From: Pelargonium tetragonum
Taxonomy: Eukaryota; Streptophyta; Magnoliopsida; Geraniales; Geraniaceae
Direction of reading: 5' to 3'
DNA: 64,000 bases
Assembly (NCBI GenBank): GCA_036897445.1
Contig: JAYMTL010000018.1
Location: 124,001-188,000 of the forward strand
Below are positions 1 to 13,389 of this stretch, one piece after another; position 1 is the stretch's first letter; each line of letters begins with the position of its first letter. The notes under the pieces are model-generated. The model saw nothing but the letters and a program-made list of their open reading frames with translations. It did no database searches and was not told the origin of the DNA. The position numbers and the translations under genes were made by a program.

Positions 1-81
1 CAAGATAGGTAGTATAGCTCTGAGGAAAAGGAGATCTCTTTTGTTTAAGTAGAAACGTCCCCTACCCAAACCCCTGTCTTA

Positions 82-97
82 CTTAATTACATTACCT
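82..97 (-). repeat. 16-base dispersed word, copy 1
   Basis: The + strand reads CTTAATTACATTACCT. The same word recurs at 42894-42909, 54271-54286 and 59078-59093, and 15 of its 16 bases recur at 54093-54107, always in this orientation. The flanks differ from copy to copy. At 54271 the minus strand continues into a block that loosely resembles the 31190-31240 coding relic, so the word may be the best preserved part of a mobile-element open frame. A conserved binding site is the alternative. Confidence 0.6.
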
Positions 98-3000
98 ACC
101 CAGCTATCGAAAGCCGGGAATCATACAGGTGAATCTTGTATTCTTTACATGTTCCAAGAGGAGGGAAAGGCAAAATGTTAGGGGCTTTTATCTCTAACGT
201 TTGACCTAACTTCTTTATATTGGATACTAAAAATTTTCTTACTAGGGGCTACTTGTATAGTAAGTTCCACCTAGGAGATATCTTATTATAATCCATTTGA
301 TAGGTTATCCTGCTAAAAAGAGTGGAAGCAGTTTATGGGTTTCCTAGATCTATGTTAACAAGACTTCCCTATATATATTAGCAAAGCTCCAGGGCGTATA
401 GTATTTCTTTTTGACACTTTCAGTTATGCAATTCAATACCAGATTTTTGACTTAGGTTCCGTTTTTTCATTATAAGTTACTTCTTTCCCCGGGAGTACCT
501 TTACCTTAGGAGATGCTGTTGAGTTTTGCGGTTACTTACTGGATTTGGGCTTTATATACTAATGAGCTGGAACTAATAGAAATTGCACAAAACATATAGC
601 TACCGGGTTTAAGTTCTTAATAAGATTTTGGGTTTTGATACTTAGAAAATTTTACAGCTTGGCTACATCCTTGAAGTTTGAGTGTGAAAGGGGACGTGTA
701 AAAGCATTAAAATAATTGTAATAAACAGATGCTCGGACAGAAAGAGCAAAATATTCATAGGAAAGATTCTCCCCGTGTAGCTTGCGTAGTAATAAAAAGC
801 ACTGGCTATTGAGGAATGGATTCCCCTTTTTTCTTAAATCTTAATTTGAGGCTAGTTTTTTTTGAATGGAGCTTCACCACTATAGGCCGCGGGGGGATAC
901 TTACTGTCTTAGTAGGGCCTGAATAAATTATAGAGCCTTTTTCATCCTCTAAAATTTTCTTATACTAAGCCCCGAGTATTTCCTTACAAACAAGGAATTA
1001 GAATACTGTATTCAAAGTCTGTAAAATACCTAAAAAAGCACCTAGAAACGAGTATCCTTTTTCTTACAAAAGCATTTCTTATTCTGTTACCCAGTATAGC
1101 AAGAGTACAAAACTGTACAAACAAGGAGGGCCCGGTCTAGATATTAAATGAATCAAAGTAAGAAAAGGGCTGAATAAGGTACCAAAGCAAGCAATCCCCT
1201 ACTCTCTATTTAAATTAGGTTTTTCTTTTTTTACAGGACACAAACAATATTAAGTACTAGAAAACAAAGGACTCTACCACGGGTTACCCCTTTCTCAAAT
1301 CTGATAAGTGCTTGAGAAAGTTCTCTTTTTTGTTCACTTTGATCAGTAACTAGTAACTTACCAGGGGGCTCCCACGAGGGCCTGAGATTAGAATCAGTTC
1401 CTTATTAGAAGTCCCTTGTTTTAATCTAGTCTTGTAAGAAATTCTAAGATTTAGCCTGGTTTCTTTTCTATCCTCGTTCCTTTAGTATAATCCCATTTAG
1501 CATGAAAACAAAGTATAAAAAAATCCCAAAAATACCTGCTGAGATTTAACGAGGGCTGAAGATTCAAAATATGTACTTCATTTTTGAGTCCTCTTGCTTA
1601 GGACCCTTAACTTAATAGGTATAAGCTCAAAACCGGGGCAGCCCTATTCTCGAGCTATCTAATTCTAAAAATGTAGATATTTAAGTCTAAAATCCTCGGG
1701 TTTGCCCAGACTTCCCTTTTTCTGACCAAACATTTAAATAAATAAGAATTCCCGTATTACAGTAGAGTATGGACTCTTTTAACCTAGTAGTACAATGCTT
1801 ACAAATCCTGCTATATCCAAAGGTTATACTAAACATTAATCATCAATAGGGTTTTACCGACCCGTTTTCGTTAAACCGAGTCATTCCTCTTTTACCTATA
1901 AGCATCCTAGTAACTGGTACATTACTAAAAAAAAGGATTAATTAGGTGTAAGGACCCTCAAAAATGCCTGCTGGGTAAGCCTTAGAGGTTAACCAACTCT
2001 ACTTGTCGACTCTTTTTTTTCTACTAAGAACTATTAGTATTTTGAGAATCTTTTTTAACTCCCGGACTCGAATAATCAAAGCGTAAATGAACTCAGGAGG
2101 GTTCCCTTTTACAAATAATTGAAACGTCTTTTCTAGGAGAAGCCTTTTAGTTTGATATTAAAGGCTCCCTACGGCATAACGATTTTAAGTTCTGGTGCTG
2201 TAGGTACACAAATTAGGACAACAAAGCAAATTAGCTGGGATATGAGAGTCCCGGGTTAGGTTTTTTTATATTATAGACGCGAGTTTTCCAGGTGTGGGCC
2301 GGTCCAATAGGGTAATAAGAAAATTTTTCGGAGTATATACTATTCTAATCTAAAGAAGCTATCTTTATTAATTATTAATTAAAAACCCCTTTTACATAAC
2401 GCTTTGAGAAGAGACAACACCCCATGTATATCCGTTCTTGTTTACTTTATCACCTTGCCCTAGTGCCACTCCAAGGATCTTTGTATTAAATTTTTTAGGT
2501 TGGTACAATCGATTCTATAAATTGAGTACGTTTTACTGAAAAGCTGAATAAAGCATACCCTTAGCTCATAGTTGGAAATATTTGCTTTTAAAGTAGTGTA
2601 ACATTTTATAAAAGAGGGCTTCCTTAGCCTCGAAGCAGCAAAGTCGGGCTTAATACTACCTTAGTATACTTTGACTTTCTATACTTCCTTGAACAAGGTC
2701 CATAAAAAGTTACTTCTTAAAAGTGTCTGCGCCATACACTTACTTCTGTGCCCCTAAAAGTTAAGTCTAATTTTTATTAAAACCCTTATTCTTAGGGGAT
2801 CCTTAAATAAATAAAGTCTTGTTATTTCTAAAAAAAAGGCCATACAACGGGTTTAAGGGAGTGGAAAAAATCTTTCTATTAGTTTTCTAAAGGAGTTTTC
2901 TCGTACTAGGTATCCTAATGCTTCTTAGAGCATATGCTCTAGAGACTAGAGAGGAGTCATAAGTCCGAGGCCCTTTTGGGGTTATTGCCTTCCCATAAAC

Positions 3001-3241
3001 TGGGTTAAAGGATCAAAAGTAAGGTGAGTTACTCAGTATTTACAATACCTCCTTCGAATATAAATTTAGAAGCTTTACCGTAACAAAATGAAAGAAAATC
3101 CCGTTTACTTATGGAGTACTTTTTTTATTCGCTGTCCCTGCCTCTTGTCCAAGACCCGTTAAAAAAGTCACGAAAATTTCACTTACCAGCAAGTTTTTAG
3201 CTATACTACTCTCCCCTTCTATTTTCACGACCCCCCTTACT

Positions 3242-3258
3242 ACAGGGTTCCTTTTTAA
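3242..3258 (+). repeat. 17-base identical G/C-run motif, copy 1
   Basis: ACAGGGTTCCTTTTTAA occurs here and again, identically, at 5413-5429. Beyond this word the two sites do not match over more than a base or two. It is a clear example of the purine-run to pyrimidine-run punctuation found throughout the background. Confidence 0.6.
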
Positions 3259-5412
3259 TTCTCTACTATCCAAAGACAGGCTGTTCGGGAATTCTAAGGC
3301 CCTTCCCCGAATTAGGAAACTCTAGAGCGGGACAAATAATAAGAAGATCTAGGAACACTTACAATACAAGTTTTGGGGGTTTCCCTTTGCACGAGGAACG
3401 CTTTGATAGGACTTCCCTTACAAAATACAGGATAAAATATGGGTTACAAGAGATAGAAAAATCCCCTTGTCAAGAGATTACAGCTATTTACTCTTGAATT
3501 CAAAATTTTCTTATCCAGGACTTGAGAATCTTAGGTAAAAGGATTCCCGGTTTTAAAGATCCGCGCTAAAAAAGTTTTCAACCTTGTAATTGTAAGCGAA
3601 GTCTTTAATTAAATATGATTTTTCTTTGTGCAATTACAAATTACCCGGAACCCTTTTTATTGATACAAAAAGTTAGAGTACTTGTGGACAAGGCTTCCTT
3701 TTTGTTTACTAGCATACTGCTGGGCTAAATTAACCCGCACTGCGTATATTAGCTTTCCTATTCGAATACACTGCCAGAGTAGACACACCCCAAAAAAATG
3801 ACTAATATCTCATGTGGTACAAAAAGAATACAAGAATAATCCCTTTTTAGCGATAAGTTACGCCCTGTCCCCCCTAAAGTAAAAGCTATAGCATGACGCT
3901 TATTATTCATAGATAAAAATTTATTCTCGCAATTACCAGGTTCTATCAATATTTATCAAAAGGATTCTATATGGAAGAGCATTTGCATAGAAACACTTTT
4001 GCATCAGCTAAATCTCTTACGCAAAAGTTTAGTATTCTATTCCTTTCTATATTAGATTTTCAAGTTTCTTAGATTTGCTTTAATTAGGTACTTAATCCTT
4101 GTGTTTTGTAGCGGGATTCTCTCTTTTGTTCGGGTTCCACTGTTAAGATCGAATACTACTTTCCGTAAAAAGAAGCCGCATTTTCTTGGGTATCCTGCTC
4201 TTGTGTATAAATGATCACATGAATTTCTTTTTCGTACCTTTAGATCTGCTCTAGTGAAATCCCTTTTTTTGTAAGGTGCTAAGTACGCCTAAAAAGGCTA
4301 CCCCCTTAAACCTAGAGACTAAATACTATAAAAGTGCACACAGGCCAATACCTCGAAAATTGCTTCTATAGAAAAAAATATATATATATTAAAAACCCAG
4401 TTCTTCGGGTTATGGATCCCCTTTTAAAAAAGAAAAATCGCTAAAAGCTGGGGCAGGTGTAGGTAGGGTATCAAGGTTACAAGTTTTCCTAAATTTGGAA
4501 GGCTTACTTGAAAGGTACTTTTGGGATCGAGATAAAAAAAGAAGCTCGAAAAGTAAATAGTAGTTCTTTCATAGGATATGAAGTTATCTTGTGTTAATAT
4601 AATAATTCGTAGTAGTAGTTGGCTGAACTTTTGCAAATTTAAAAGTAGTGGTGTTTAAATAATTTAGATTAGTTAGATGGAATCTTTTGACTTTCCTTTT
4701 TAACTGACAAAGAATTTCTATCGTGCCTTACTAATACTTGTACCATACCAACTTTTATAGTTAATATGAAACTGCCTGCACTTTAATTAATAAAGCGAAC
4801 CTAAAAATATAAGATTGACCCAGCTAAACTAAAGCGTATATTACCCCTATCCCTGTTGATTCTATTTCCGTTTGCTATTAGTTAAACTAAAACTATATGG
4901 ATATAACTTCGTTGCCTAAGACTCGTATTACCCGCTTAAATTATATATACCTGAGATCCTTTCCACCCTTCACTATGGGTGTGCCCCCTTTCTCTAAACC
5001 CGAGGAATCCCTCTATCTTTTGTAAAAGTTTGTAAGCCAGAGACTGCTGCTAAATATTCTATAAACTTATTACTCTTTCTGATATAGAAAACCCCTCCTA
5101 AAAAAATTCCGAGCTTTGTAAATACTCTTGGATATATAGCATACTAATAAAACCTTAGTTGGACAAAAAACAATGATTAAGTAATTTGTTACTCCAAAAG
5201 ATATTAATAGGCAGCTAGGAAAGTCTAAAAAAAAATATTAAGACCTTGGTTAATCTGAAAAGGAGACTTCTAGGTGTAAAAGGAAGATTCAGTATACTAA
5301 ATACTAAGTTAGTTAGAAAGCTTTTTTTTTAGTTGAAAACTGGGATAGGACTTGTAAAGTATTATAAGCATATAGCTAAAAGAATTCCCTTTAAGAGAAT
5401 TGAGACATCAAA

Positions 5413-5429
5413 ACAGGGTTCCTTTTTAA
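5413..5429 (+). repeat. 17-base identical G/C-run motif, copy 2
   Basis: This is the second exact copy of ACAGGGTTCCTTTTTAA, about 2.2 kb after the first, with unrelated flanks. Identity confined to the motif argues that the motif itself, not a longer repeat, is what recurs. Confidence 0.6.
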
Positions 5430-8400
5430 GTATAACTCGCAGCTAATAGAGCAAGAAATCGCTTAGATAAAATTCTTAAGTTTCTAAACCTATGGCTAAC
5501 AAAGAGAAGTCATAGCCTAGTAAATATTATTAGAGTTAGAGTACTTGAGCAAAGTAGACTTACAAAAGGGATATACCCTCGGTTCTAATCCCAAATTTCA
5601 TTTTTTGAATTTAGTATCAAAAGGCGAGAAAACAAGATTGGCACACCACTAGCTACTTATTTCTTTGAAGTTTGGGTTCGAATCCCTTAGTAGAGGCTGT
5701 TATAATTGCATATATATAAACTTTTCATTATTAAATGACGTTAAAAGCACTAAAAGTCAAATTGTAATCTATATCGAAAACCCCACAGAGTCTTTATTAG
5801 AGAATGGCGTAACCAAGACCCCGCTACTACTTTAGTTTTAGACTCAAAATTCCCTTATTCTCGATGACTTTTACGGACACTTTCTTATCCCTAAAATTAT
5901 GTAAGAAGTTTATATATATCGCTGCCAAAACTAGGTTCAATTTCCCCGGAATCAATTTCAATTCTATTCCCTATCTTTGACTTACTTATACGTAAACTAA
6001 GTCCTTTCTTACTTAATAGAAAACACTTTTTACTAAAACCGGATATAAAGAGAGTTGGTACACTTTAGGACTTTCTACATAAAAAGTTGGATCTAAGGTC
6101 CCCTGTACCTTTACCACTTAACGATAAGAGACTCGTAAAAAAAGACTATAAGGAAAGATTTTCTTTATAATAGCAAGACCAGCCTACAAAAGATTTGAAA
6201 TCATTAGTTATACGGAATTTAAGGGTCTCCTAAAGGATTCTGTTATACCTTCGGCTTCAAAGAATACGCATCCAGTTATAACGGAGTCCCTGACTAGAGT
6301 GATTTCCTAAATATTGGTTGGGTAGAGCGAAGTAAAAAGAAAGGAAATGAGCTGAAAAGCTTCCGGTTTTGAGTCTTTGAGACTTAAGTTTTAGTTTAGT
6401 GTAGAATAAAAAATTTGTTAGAGAAACCGTATAAATATCAGATTGAAATTAAGGTTTCCTATAGCCTCCTTTTGCTTCTAATCACAAAGTATCCGTTTTC
6501 TTAAATTTTGTTTTTCACAGGCATCCTCTTTTATGTTATCCTACTCGAAACCCTTACTTGCAAAGCTTATATTGACTACATTTTCTACAATTGGAGTATG
6601 TTATAAAGAGCCTGCGCCTTTACTAATTAGCCAGTTTACAGGGGTCTTCCCTCATTAGTTCTGGTGCTACGTGAAGCAACTAGTCAGACTATTTAATTAA
6701 AGACCCTAAGTCGGTAACGGTAACCTGCGGACTTCCTAGATATCCCCTTTTTAAACGAGCTTTCTTCTTATTGGGGCCTAGGATATTTCATTCTATTTTG
6801 CAAGGGTAAATCCCAATAAAACGGCGGAATTGTAGTAGTATTTCGTGGAAGCTTGTTTACTAACTTTTCATATACGGATTTTAACAACACAAAATTTCAG
6901 TAAAAACTTATCCCAAATATCTCCTAGCAAGTGGTAAGATATGAAAAACCTATTAAAATGAAAATAGATATAAAATTCCAAATTATGCCTCACTCTAATC
7001 AAAGCAATTCATATGGAAGTTTTTTAATAATCAACTCAGCAAAAAACTCTCAACCCTGTCAAGGAAGTCTCTCGGCTCACATTTCTTTCTATTGTCAATC
7101 AATTTATGAAATAATTTAGCTACAGGAATCGTTATACTCCTCTATTGCTCTAGCTTCATTTCTTCCGACATAGTCAAATCCCCCCTTAATCTCCCCTTTA
7201 AGAGTCATTTCATAGTGAAAAAGTTATAGGGTTTAATTTAACATTTCCAAAATGAAGTAATGTATGTAATTCAAGTGACCCCTTAGTAATCTTTATCCCC
7301 CTTATCTTCTTTAAGGTACCTAGTTTTAGAGGCTTGTTTTGTTGGCTTACTCTTTATAGTAGGAAAATTTTTCAATTAAGTTATAAAAAAAAACTGCGGG
7401 AAGTCCTAACACTTAGGGATAAGTCAAAATATTCAGTATTAAGGGGCCTTCCTTTTTCTTACTTTTCTAATCTTAAATTAAAAGGGTCTTTTGCTCTCGG
7501 ATTTAAGTTTCAAACTACAGGATATATAGGAAAAAATCTAGGAGAAAAGGTTTTAACCGGAGTTCTTCCTTAACCCACAGATTCAAAATATAGAAAACTT
7601 AGAGTACGTAAGTACGTACAGGAATTTTTAAAAGCTCGAGGGGTTTTCTTAGGAGGGTTTAGTAACTAATATTGGGGCATTGTCTCGGATATTTCTCAAG
7701 ATATGGAGGAGGTTGAAGTAAAAGCTTTTAGTAACCGCGGAAAAAACTTAAGTTGAATCTAGAATTATGTGTATGTTAGGAATTAGAAAGAAAATTTAGC
7801 TTTTTAGCGAAGGAAGTTACTTTTTTATTTTATTTATTAAAAAAATCCTTTTTACTAGTACTAGAAAAGAGAGAAATTCTTTGTCCGGGGTATCCGTTAC
7901 GTCGGTTTCGGGGTTTGTAGTTAGTACTAATTCTTTTCTTATGACTTACTTTGCTTAGGGTTATCCTTTATTTACCAATGCAGGGAGACTTTTTTATGGA
8001 ATTTGGTAGAGTCGGGCGCTTTTAAAAGCGGTACCTCGGGTTTTGAGTGAGAAAGGGACTCTTGATATAATGCAAACCAAACCTAAAGGAAAGTAGTAAG
8101 TACTATCGAGCCTAACTACTTAATACTAGGACCTAAAGCTAGGTAGCTAGGAAGGAATTCCGTTTTAGTGCCCAGGAAACCCTTTTTTGTTTTACTTTAA
8201 TCATCACCCACCCCAGGAATAAGCAAAAACTTTTAAGCCGCTTTTTATATCAAGATTCTTTATATTAGGTAAGGATTCAAGGCCTCCCAAACCCCAAGAT
8301 CCCTCTCGATCAGATCCGGGTAATTCTTATAAGATATTTTTATTTCAAATCTACCATTACAAAGGAATGCCTTATGAGCCCGGTGTTCACTAGAACTACC

Positions 8401-8574
8401 TAGTTACCATAAGGAAGATTTTAGGAGAAGCAAAAAGTATGCTAAAAACAAAGGGGATTTTAAAGAAATAGAGAAGAATTACGTGATATAAGAAGAATAA
8501 GAAGCGCCCTGCCCAGTTATAGAGCTCTGCGGCAATCTAATTTTGAAAAACTTTGTATACACCTATCAAATATC

Positions 8575-8587
8575 AGGGGAGTCCCCT
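8575..8587 (+). repeat. Quasi-palindromic G-run/C-run motif, example
   Basis: The sequence AGGGGAGTCCCCT has four G and four C around a three-base centre. The arms are perfectly complementary. It is one of a very large set of similar sites in the background. Confidence 0.55.
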
Positions 8588-11500
8588 ATTTTTATAGCAA
8601 TACCTCCGTACTAGACTTCCTTAAAAGAGAAAGAAATTTCTGATATATTCATTATTTTTCTTTTGAAGAGTTAGCACGCCCACGCCGAAAGGACCTATTT
8701 GAGCCTTTGAGAGCCTTGTAACTAAGAAGCGTTTAGTTCCCTGTTCAGTAAAGCCCTTTAAACTTCAACAGCTTGTAATACATTCTTAGACATAGGAATT
8801 TCTTTTTATATACATACAAGTTCGCTTTTTCATTCAAAAGAATTTAGCATTAAATTTATATGCCATACGAGATCTGTCTTTCTTTTTTCTCGAATATTAT
8901 GATAAGGCTTGTAGGGCACCGCTCTTATTCTTAACACAGCGTTACTAAAAAACCCTTCCATATAAAGCATTTTGCTTAAACGCTTTTATAAGAGCCTCTT
9001 CCTAGATCCTAATACGAGTTTTGCGGACTAGGCGGTTCCTTGTCTTTTTAACGAAGTTTAGGAATTAACCTATGTCTCTGTGCAACCCCTTCGTATAAAG
9101 TACTGGTTTTTAATCTAGCAGCCCTTTTAAATCTTTTTACATGGACTTCTTTAGAGGGGTCCCTTTCTCTTTAGGAGGGCCGTAATTCTCAAGCCTGAGA
9201 GTTGTGGTAGAATGCTTTATTTATAATACTATACATATGCCTTTTATATCAGCCCCCCTTTAGGTTACCCCTTCAAAGTAGGATCAAGCAACTCCTTTTT
9301 AAGTATAGCACGTGAGTTTTAGTTGCTTTAGAAGCTGTGTTATCGCCGAATTGTGAGTCCGGGGATACTAAAAAATCTACATACTTCTGGTTTTTGTTGT
9401 CTATAAGTTGTCATTGGTTTAAGCTTTTAGGGGTTACACATTAATAGGCGGGGTATTATTCCTTATTTACTTTGATTAAGGGGTCTCAATCAAGGAGTCG
9501 AATAGAAGTAAAAGACATCCCTCTTTAAATTTTTGTAAATCTTTCCTGTGAGTAAACTTCTAGTACATAAATAACTCTACTTTTTAAAGGGCTTGAAGGG
9601 CAGTATCTCTGCTATGGGGTTTCTAGAGAGGGCTTCCTTTTAAAGTCACTGACCAGGGTTATATGAGCCCTTGGATTACTAGTCTTTTTTTTGTATAAGA
9701 ACTTTCATCTGGGGATTCTAAGGCGTATACAGAAGTTAATAATTTTAGAACGGAGTTGCGGTTTAATAAAATTTAAAGTAGAATTTACCCCTTTCTATTT
9801 TCTAGAGGAGCCCCTTGTATAGAGGAGATACTAAAAGGAAAAGCTTAATTGAATCAGTAGATTCAGGAGTTTAAAGACACCGGTCGAAGTGCTGAAGGTT
9901 GCATATATCTTTCTGAGATATAAAGTCCTGCCCGTTCAAGATATACGCAAGAGTAACTGACGGATAATTATAAGTGAAGTAGTATGATATATTATACACC
10001 GCCCACTAGTAGTACTGTGTACTAAAGTTTTCCCGGAAAATTGCGTTTCTTATCGATATATAAATTGCAATAATGATACAGAGTTATCGCTTAGTAACTA
10101 TACAAATAGCTAAGAGACTTTATTTACCATTGTTTGAAAATCCAACTATCTTTTGTTATTAGGTCGACTCTTGGTTAAGTTGTTGTGTCGAAAAGGGCGC
10201 TTTATACCTGTATTCTGGGAAACGTAGGGAGAAACTTAGAGGTACCCCTTCTTTAGTTGTAAGCTGTCCCTTACAAAGAATATAATTAACCCATCTCCTA
10301 GTTCAAAGAATAACTATAGCGCCCCTCCTTTATATACCTTAAAAGGTGTAAGATCAACTCGAAATTGCTCTGTTTGCTATTACTATGTATTTAACTAGTA
10401 TCTCATAAATCAAAAAAGTGTTTGTAACTTTATACAATATAGTAAAAACTGAAAATCTCAAATTCCGACTTTTAAAAAGGCGCAGCTAGAGCTGTGGAGT
10501 AGACACTTAAGTTTCCGCAAGTATTTACCTATATAATAAATAATAAAAGAAGCGCTGAAAGCAATCTCCTTTAAATTAAGCGTAAGGTATGCCCTTTACG
10601 TAAGTACGGGCTTATTTTCTCCTTTCGTTATGGTCCTCTTTGGTTGACTTCGTCTTTTTACATATAATTAGGCCGGTGGGGCAGTTCTTAGGGCTCCCCT
10701 ATTTCCATTTTGTTATTTCTTGTAAACGAGAGTTCTATTCCCTGTTAGATAAAGGGGCCCATGAACCTCTGAGTAATTACATTCTTTTTTATTTATATAG
10801 GCGGAAACCCGGTCATTAAGGCTCGTAGCATAACCCCTTCCGAAAAGGAACTCCTGTTTTATTCCTGTAATAAAGGCCCGCTTTTAAGTTTCTGAAAAGG
10901 AAAGTAAACCAAGTGAAGTAGGATCTAACAACCTAGACGGAACTTATATACCCTATATTTTTTAATTTAACCGAGCAGTTATACATAGATATTCTTATAA
11001 CCTCGGAAGCTTAGAACTTTTTTGTAGCAACTTTGCCTGTCTTACTCAAAAAACCAAAAAGAAACTTTCAATAAAGAGTAATATTTAGAATCCTCTAAGG
11101 GGTATCTTTTACATTAATTAGAATTTGAGCATGAAAAGGCCAGGTCTAGATAGCTTTGAAAAGAGAGGTAGAAATAAAAACGAGGTTTCGAAATGCCTTG
11201 TAAATTAACGATTTTAAGATTTTACTGCCTTATACTATATATTTCTTTATAGATAGAAAGATTTAGAGCTCTTATGACTTTACCTTCTATTTGCTAGATT
11301 TAAAAAACCCCGCATGAGTCTATCTCTGTCTAGTCAAAACTCTTACTTGTAAAACCTATTTAAAATTTTCTGTCTCATCGGAATGTCCAAGGACTTAATG
11401 CCCCCGCCTAGGACTAAGCTTTCCCAAATAACTTGTACAAATAGTAAACAGAAGAAATTTCCTTAATTTCTTTGCTTTGATTTATGAAGATATTCTTACG

Positions 11501-12099
11501 TACTTGTTAATTAAGCTTGTACTTACTGGATTTGCTAAGGAGCTCATACTGGGAATCTTTAAGACTTTATTACTAACTTTTTTTTCCTAATTGCTCGGGT
11601 TCCCCCTTATTAGTATTGTAGAAGGTTTCCATTCCTTAAGGTAAAGCAGAAAAAAAGTTAATTAAGGAGAAAACTAAATACGCTCTTTTGTGCCTGCCTA
11701 AGGTTTTCAATAAATAATAGAGTGGCCCTATCCTACACTCACAATAGCTATGCTTGGTTGTATCATTTGTGGAAGTTATATGCCCTAAAAACATTTTATA
11801 GTAAGAAGCTCCGGATTAACTTAGATTACCAATTTTGTATTGAACCTATAAACCGAGGAATTTTGAGTAGGAAAAAAAGAAATATACAGTTACAAGTACC
11901 TTATCTACTTCTTTGAAGGATCTTAAATTGAAGTTCGTTAAAGTACCTATTAAGGTGTTTTTGTTTGTACATTTCATACTTTTAGCAAGCAGGGGTTCTA
12001 CTGCATTTTCTTGGGTTACTATTTTAGAAAAAGAGTCGAAAGGGGCTTTAGCTTAAAGACACTATACGTATACTCACTAAGTTTCCATTAATGAGAAAC

Positions 12100-12960
12100 C
12101 CATAGCAAGATAAGTAAGACCTTAAAGAAGTACAACCCACTATCTATACTACCCATTTACCCATATCGAATATAGATAAGTAACTAAGACTATAACTAGA
12201 ATACATCTATACCTATACAAAATACTAAATCTAACTAATACAATAACTATAAAGATAAGGAATATAATAGCTACAGCAGGGAATCCTAGCTACAAGAAGA
12301 CAATAGGCCTAACTCCCTTATCTTATTACTTAATCCTAATATATAAAGAGAAAGTCAAGATCCTAGCCACAATAAGAATACAGTAAAGACAGGGAATGCA
12401 TAATCCCCCAGACATGGCTCATAAAACAAGTCAAGTAACTCAAATCCAATTAAAGCAAGAACAAGTAAATCAAACAAAGAGGTCTAGGGTAAGAAGAATA
12501 ATAAGTAGATGTTGGCTAGAACTAGAAAGTAAGGGATTGCTTGTTACCTTGTCCTTTTTTCAGGTTTCCAAGAAGAAAAAGTTAGGGAAGAAAAATAACT
12601 GAGGCAAAAACCAGGTTCCTGTAAGTGAAGTATGCTTTGGTGCCGTTTCCCCTTTTCTAGTTCTAGTTATTAAGGGGAAGCTCTATAAGAGTCCAATAAG
12701 ATAAGAGTAAAGCTACAGGTATTATCAAGAGAAGTCTAGGAATTAAGATAATGAAGACTCAGAAAATAGGGCTGCAGAAGGCAAGTATAGGTAAAAGTAT
12801 AGGTGGCAATAAGAGGGGAGTACCAGCTACAAGAGGTAACGAAGTTTAGTTGTTTAAGAACCAAGCTATCGTAGAGAATAAGAAAGGTCTAGGCAGTTGG
12901 CATATGAAACAAGTTCTGAGTAGGAGGTAAGTCAGTAATCAGATGTCAGTGGCTATAGGG
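12100..12960 (+). mobile_element. A/C-rich repeat island, decayed element of unknown family
   Basis: From about 12100 the composition changes. CpA becomes common, TpG nearly vanishes, and the G-run/C-run punctuation becomes sparse. The word AGCTACAAGA, shared with islands at 15401 and 45776, appears at about 12284 and 12829. The second half (12700-12960) is purine-rich, with short AAGTATAGGT repeats. No recognised protein was found. The 68-codon open frame at 12396-12602 reflects a stop-poor composition, not a gene. The island looks like a younger insertion of the family seen at 15070-15480 and 45060-46680. Its exact ends are not visible. Confidence 0.45.
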
Positions 12961-13023
12961 AGTGTCTTTCAAGAAACCCCTTTCTTTAAAGGAGCAATCT
13001 AGAATATGCGAGATCCCTTTTGA

Positions 13024-13096
13024 GTTTTAGTAGACAAGCGCACAAGGAAACCGTTAAGACTTTCAACAGGAATTCCGGGGTTCGACCCGGCTTTTT
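13024..13096 (+). pseudogene. tRNA-like relic with A box, B box and T run
   Basis: An A-box-like segment (TAGACAAGCG, from 13031) is followed by a B-box-like GGTTCGACCC at 13079-13088. A run of five T at 13092-13096 sits where a polymerase III terminator would be. The bases around the B box, CCGGGGTTCGACCCGG, form an almost complete T arm. The anticodon arm does not fold clearly, and the 38 bases between CAAGCG and GGTTCGA are more than in the 39613 relic. It may be a decayed tRNA gene, a tRNA-derived SINE head, or coincidence. Confidence 0.25.
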
Positions 13097-13146
13097 CTAT
13101 TTTTCTTTATGTTTCAGTCAAAGTATATAGAATCTCCCCTTTTTAG

Positions 13147-13175
13147 CAGTTTAGTTACATTGTAAATAATAGAAA
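13147..13175 (+). repeat. 29-base dispersed repeat, copy 1
   Basis: This matches 30665-30693 at 28 of 29 positions. The single difference is TG here against TA there, the change RIP makes on the opposite strand. Both copies lie within a few hundred bases of T-rich repeat islands. Confidence 0.55.
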
Positions 13176-13389
13176 CCTGACTTTATAGTTTCTTGATCTT
13201 TCGTCTTTCTTTTAATGTAAATAATCTGTAACCAAGATTACCTACTTTCTTCTTTCTTATAGGTATCTTCTTTTACAAGGGTAGGATTTCTAGGATCAAT
13301 GAGTAGATTGTATAGAGTGAATGCAAGAGCTTCCTTTTGATAAGACAAGAAACACTCCAACTATACCGCTTATAAGAAGTGTTTCCACA

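Larger units (their letters stand above)
1..12090. other. AT-rich gene-free background with RIP-type composition
   Basis: I see no gene in this stretch. No frame stays open beyond about 80 codons and none gives a recognisable domain. In 1-60 I count TA 6, AT 3, CA+TG 3 and AC+GT 6, a pattern typical of CpA to TpA mutation on both strands. TAG, CTA and CTAG words are very common and ATG is scarce, as expected when CAG, CTG and ATG have decayed. The stretch carries many short G-run/C-run quasi-palindromes, for example 3242-3258, 5413-5429 and 8575-8587. I found no long internal repeat. The small open frames at 3758-3949, 4424-4636, 6931-7119, 7334-7573 and 11722-11916 are chance openings. Confidence 0.75.

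Noticed and set aside
4375-4392. TATATATA run, with others near 28116, 39420, 46470 and 57405.
   Set aside because: Short simple repeats are expected in DNA of this composition.
5640-5695. GGGTTCGAATCCC at 5674-5686, a perfect B-box-like core.
   Set aside because: No D-arm or anticodon arm upstream, and only three base pairs in the T stem.
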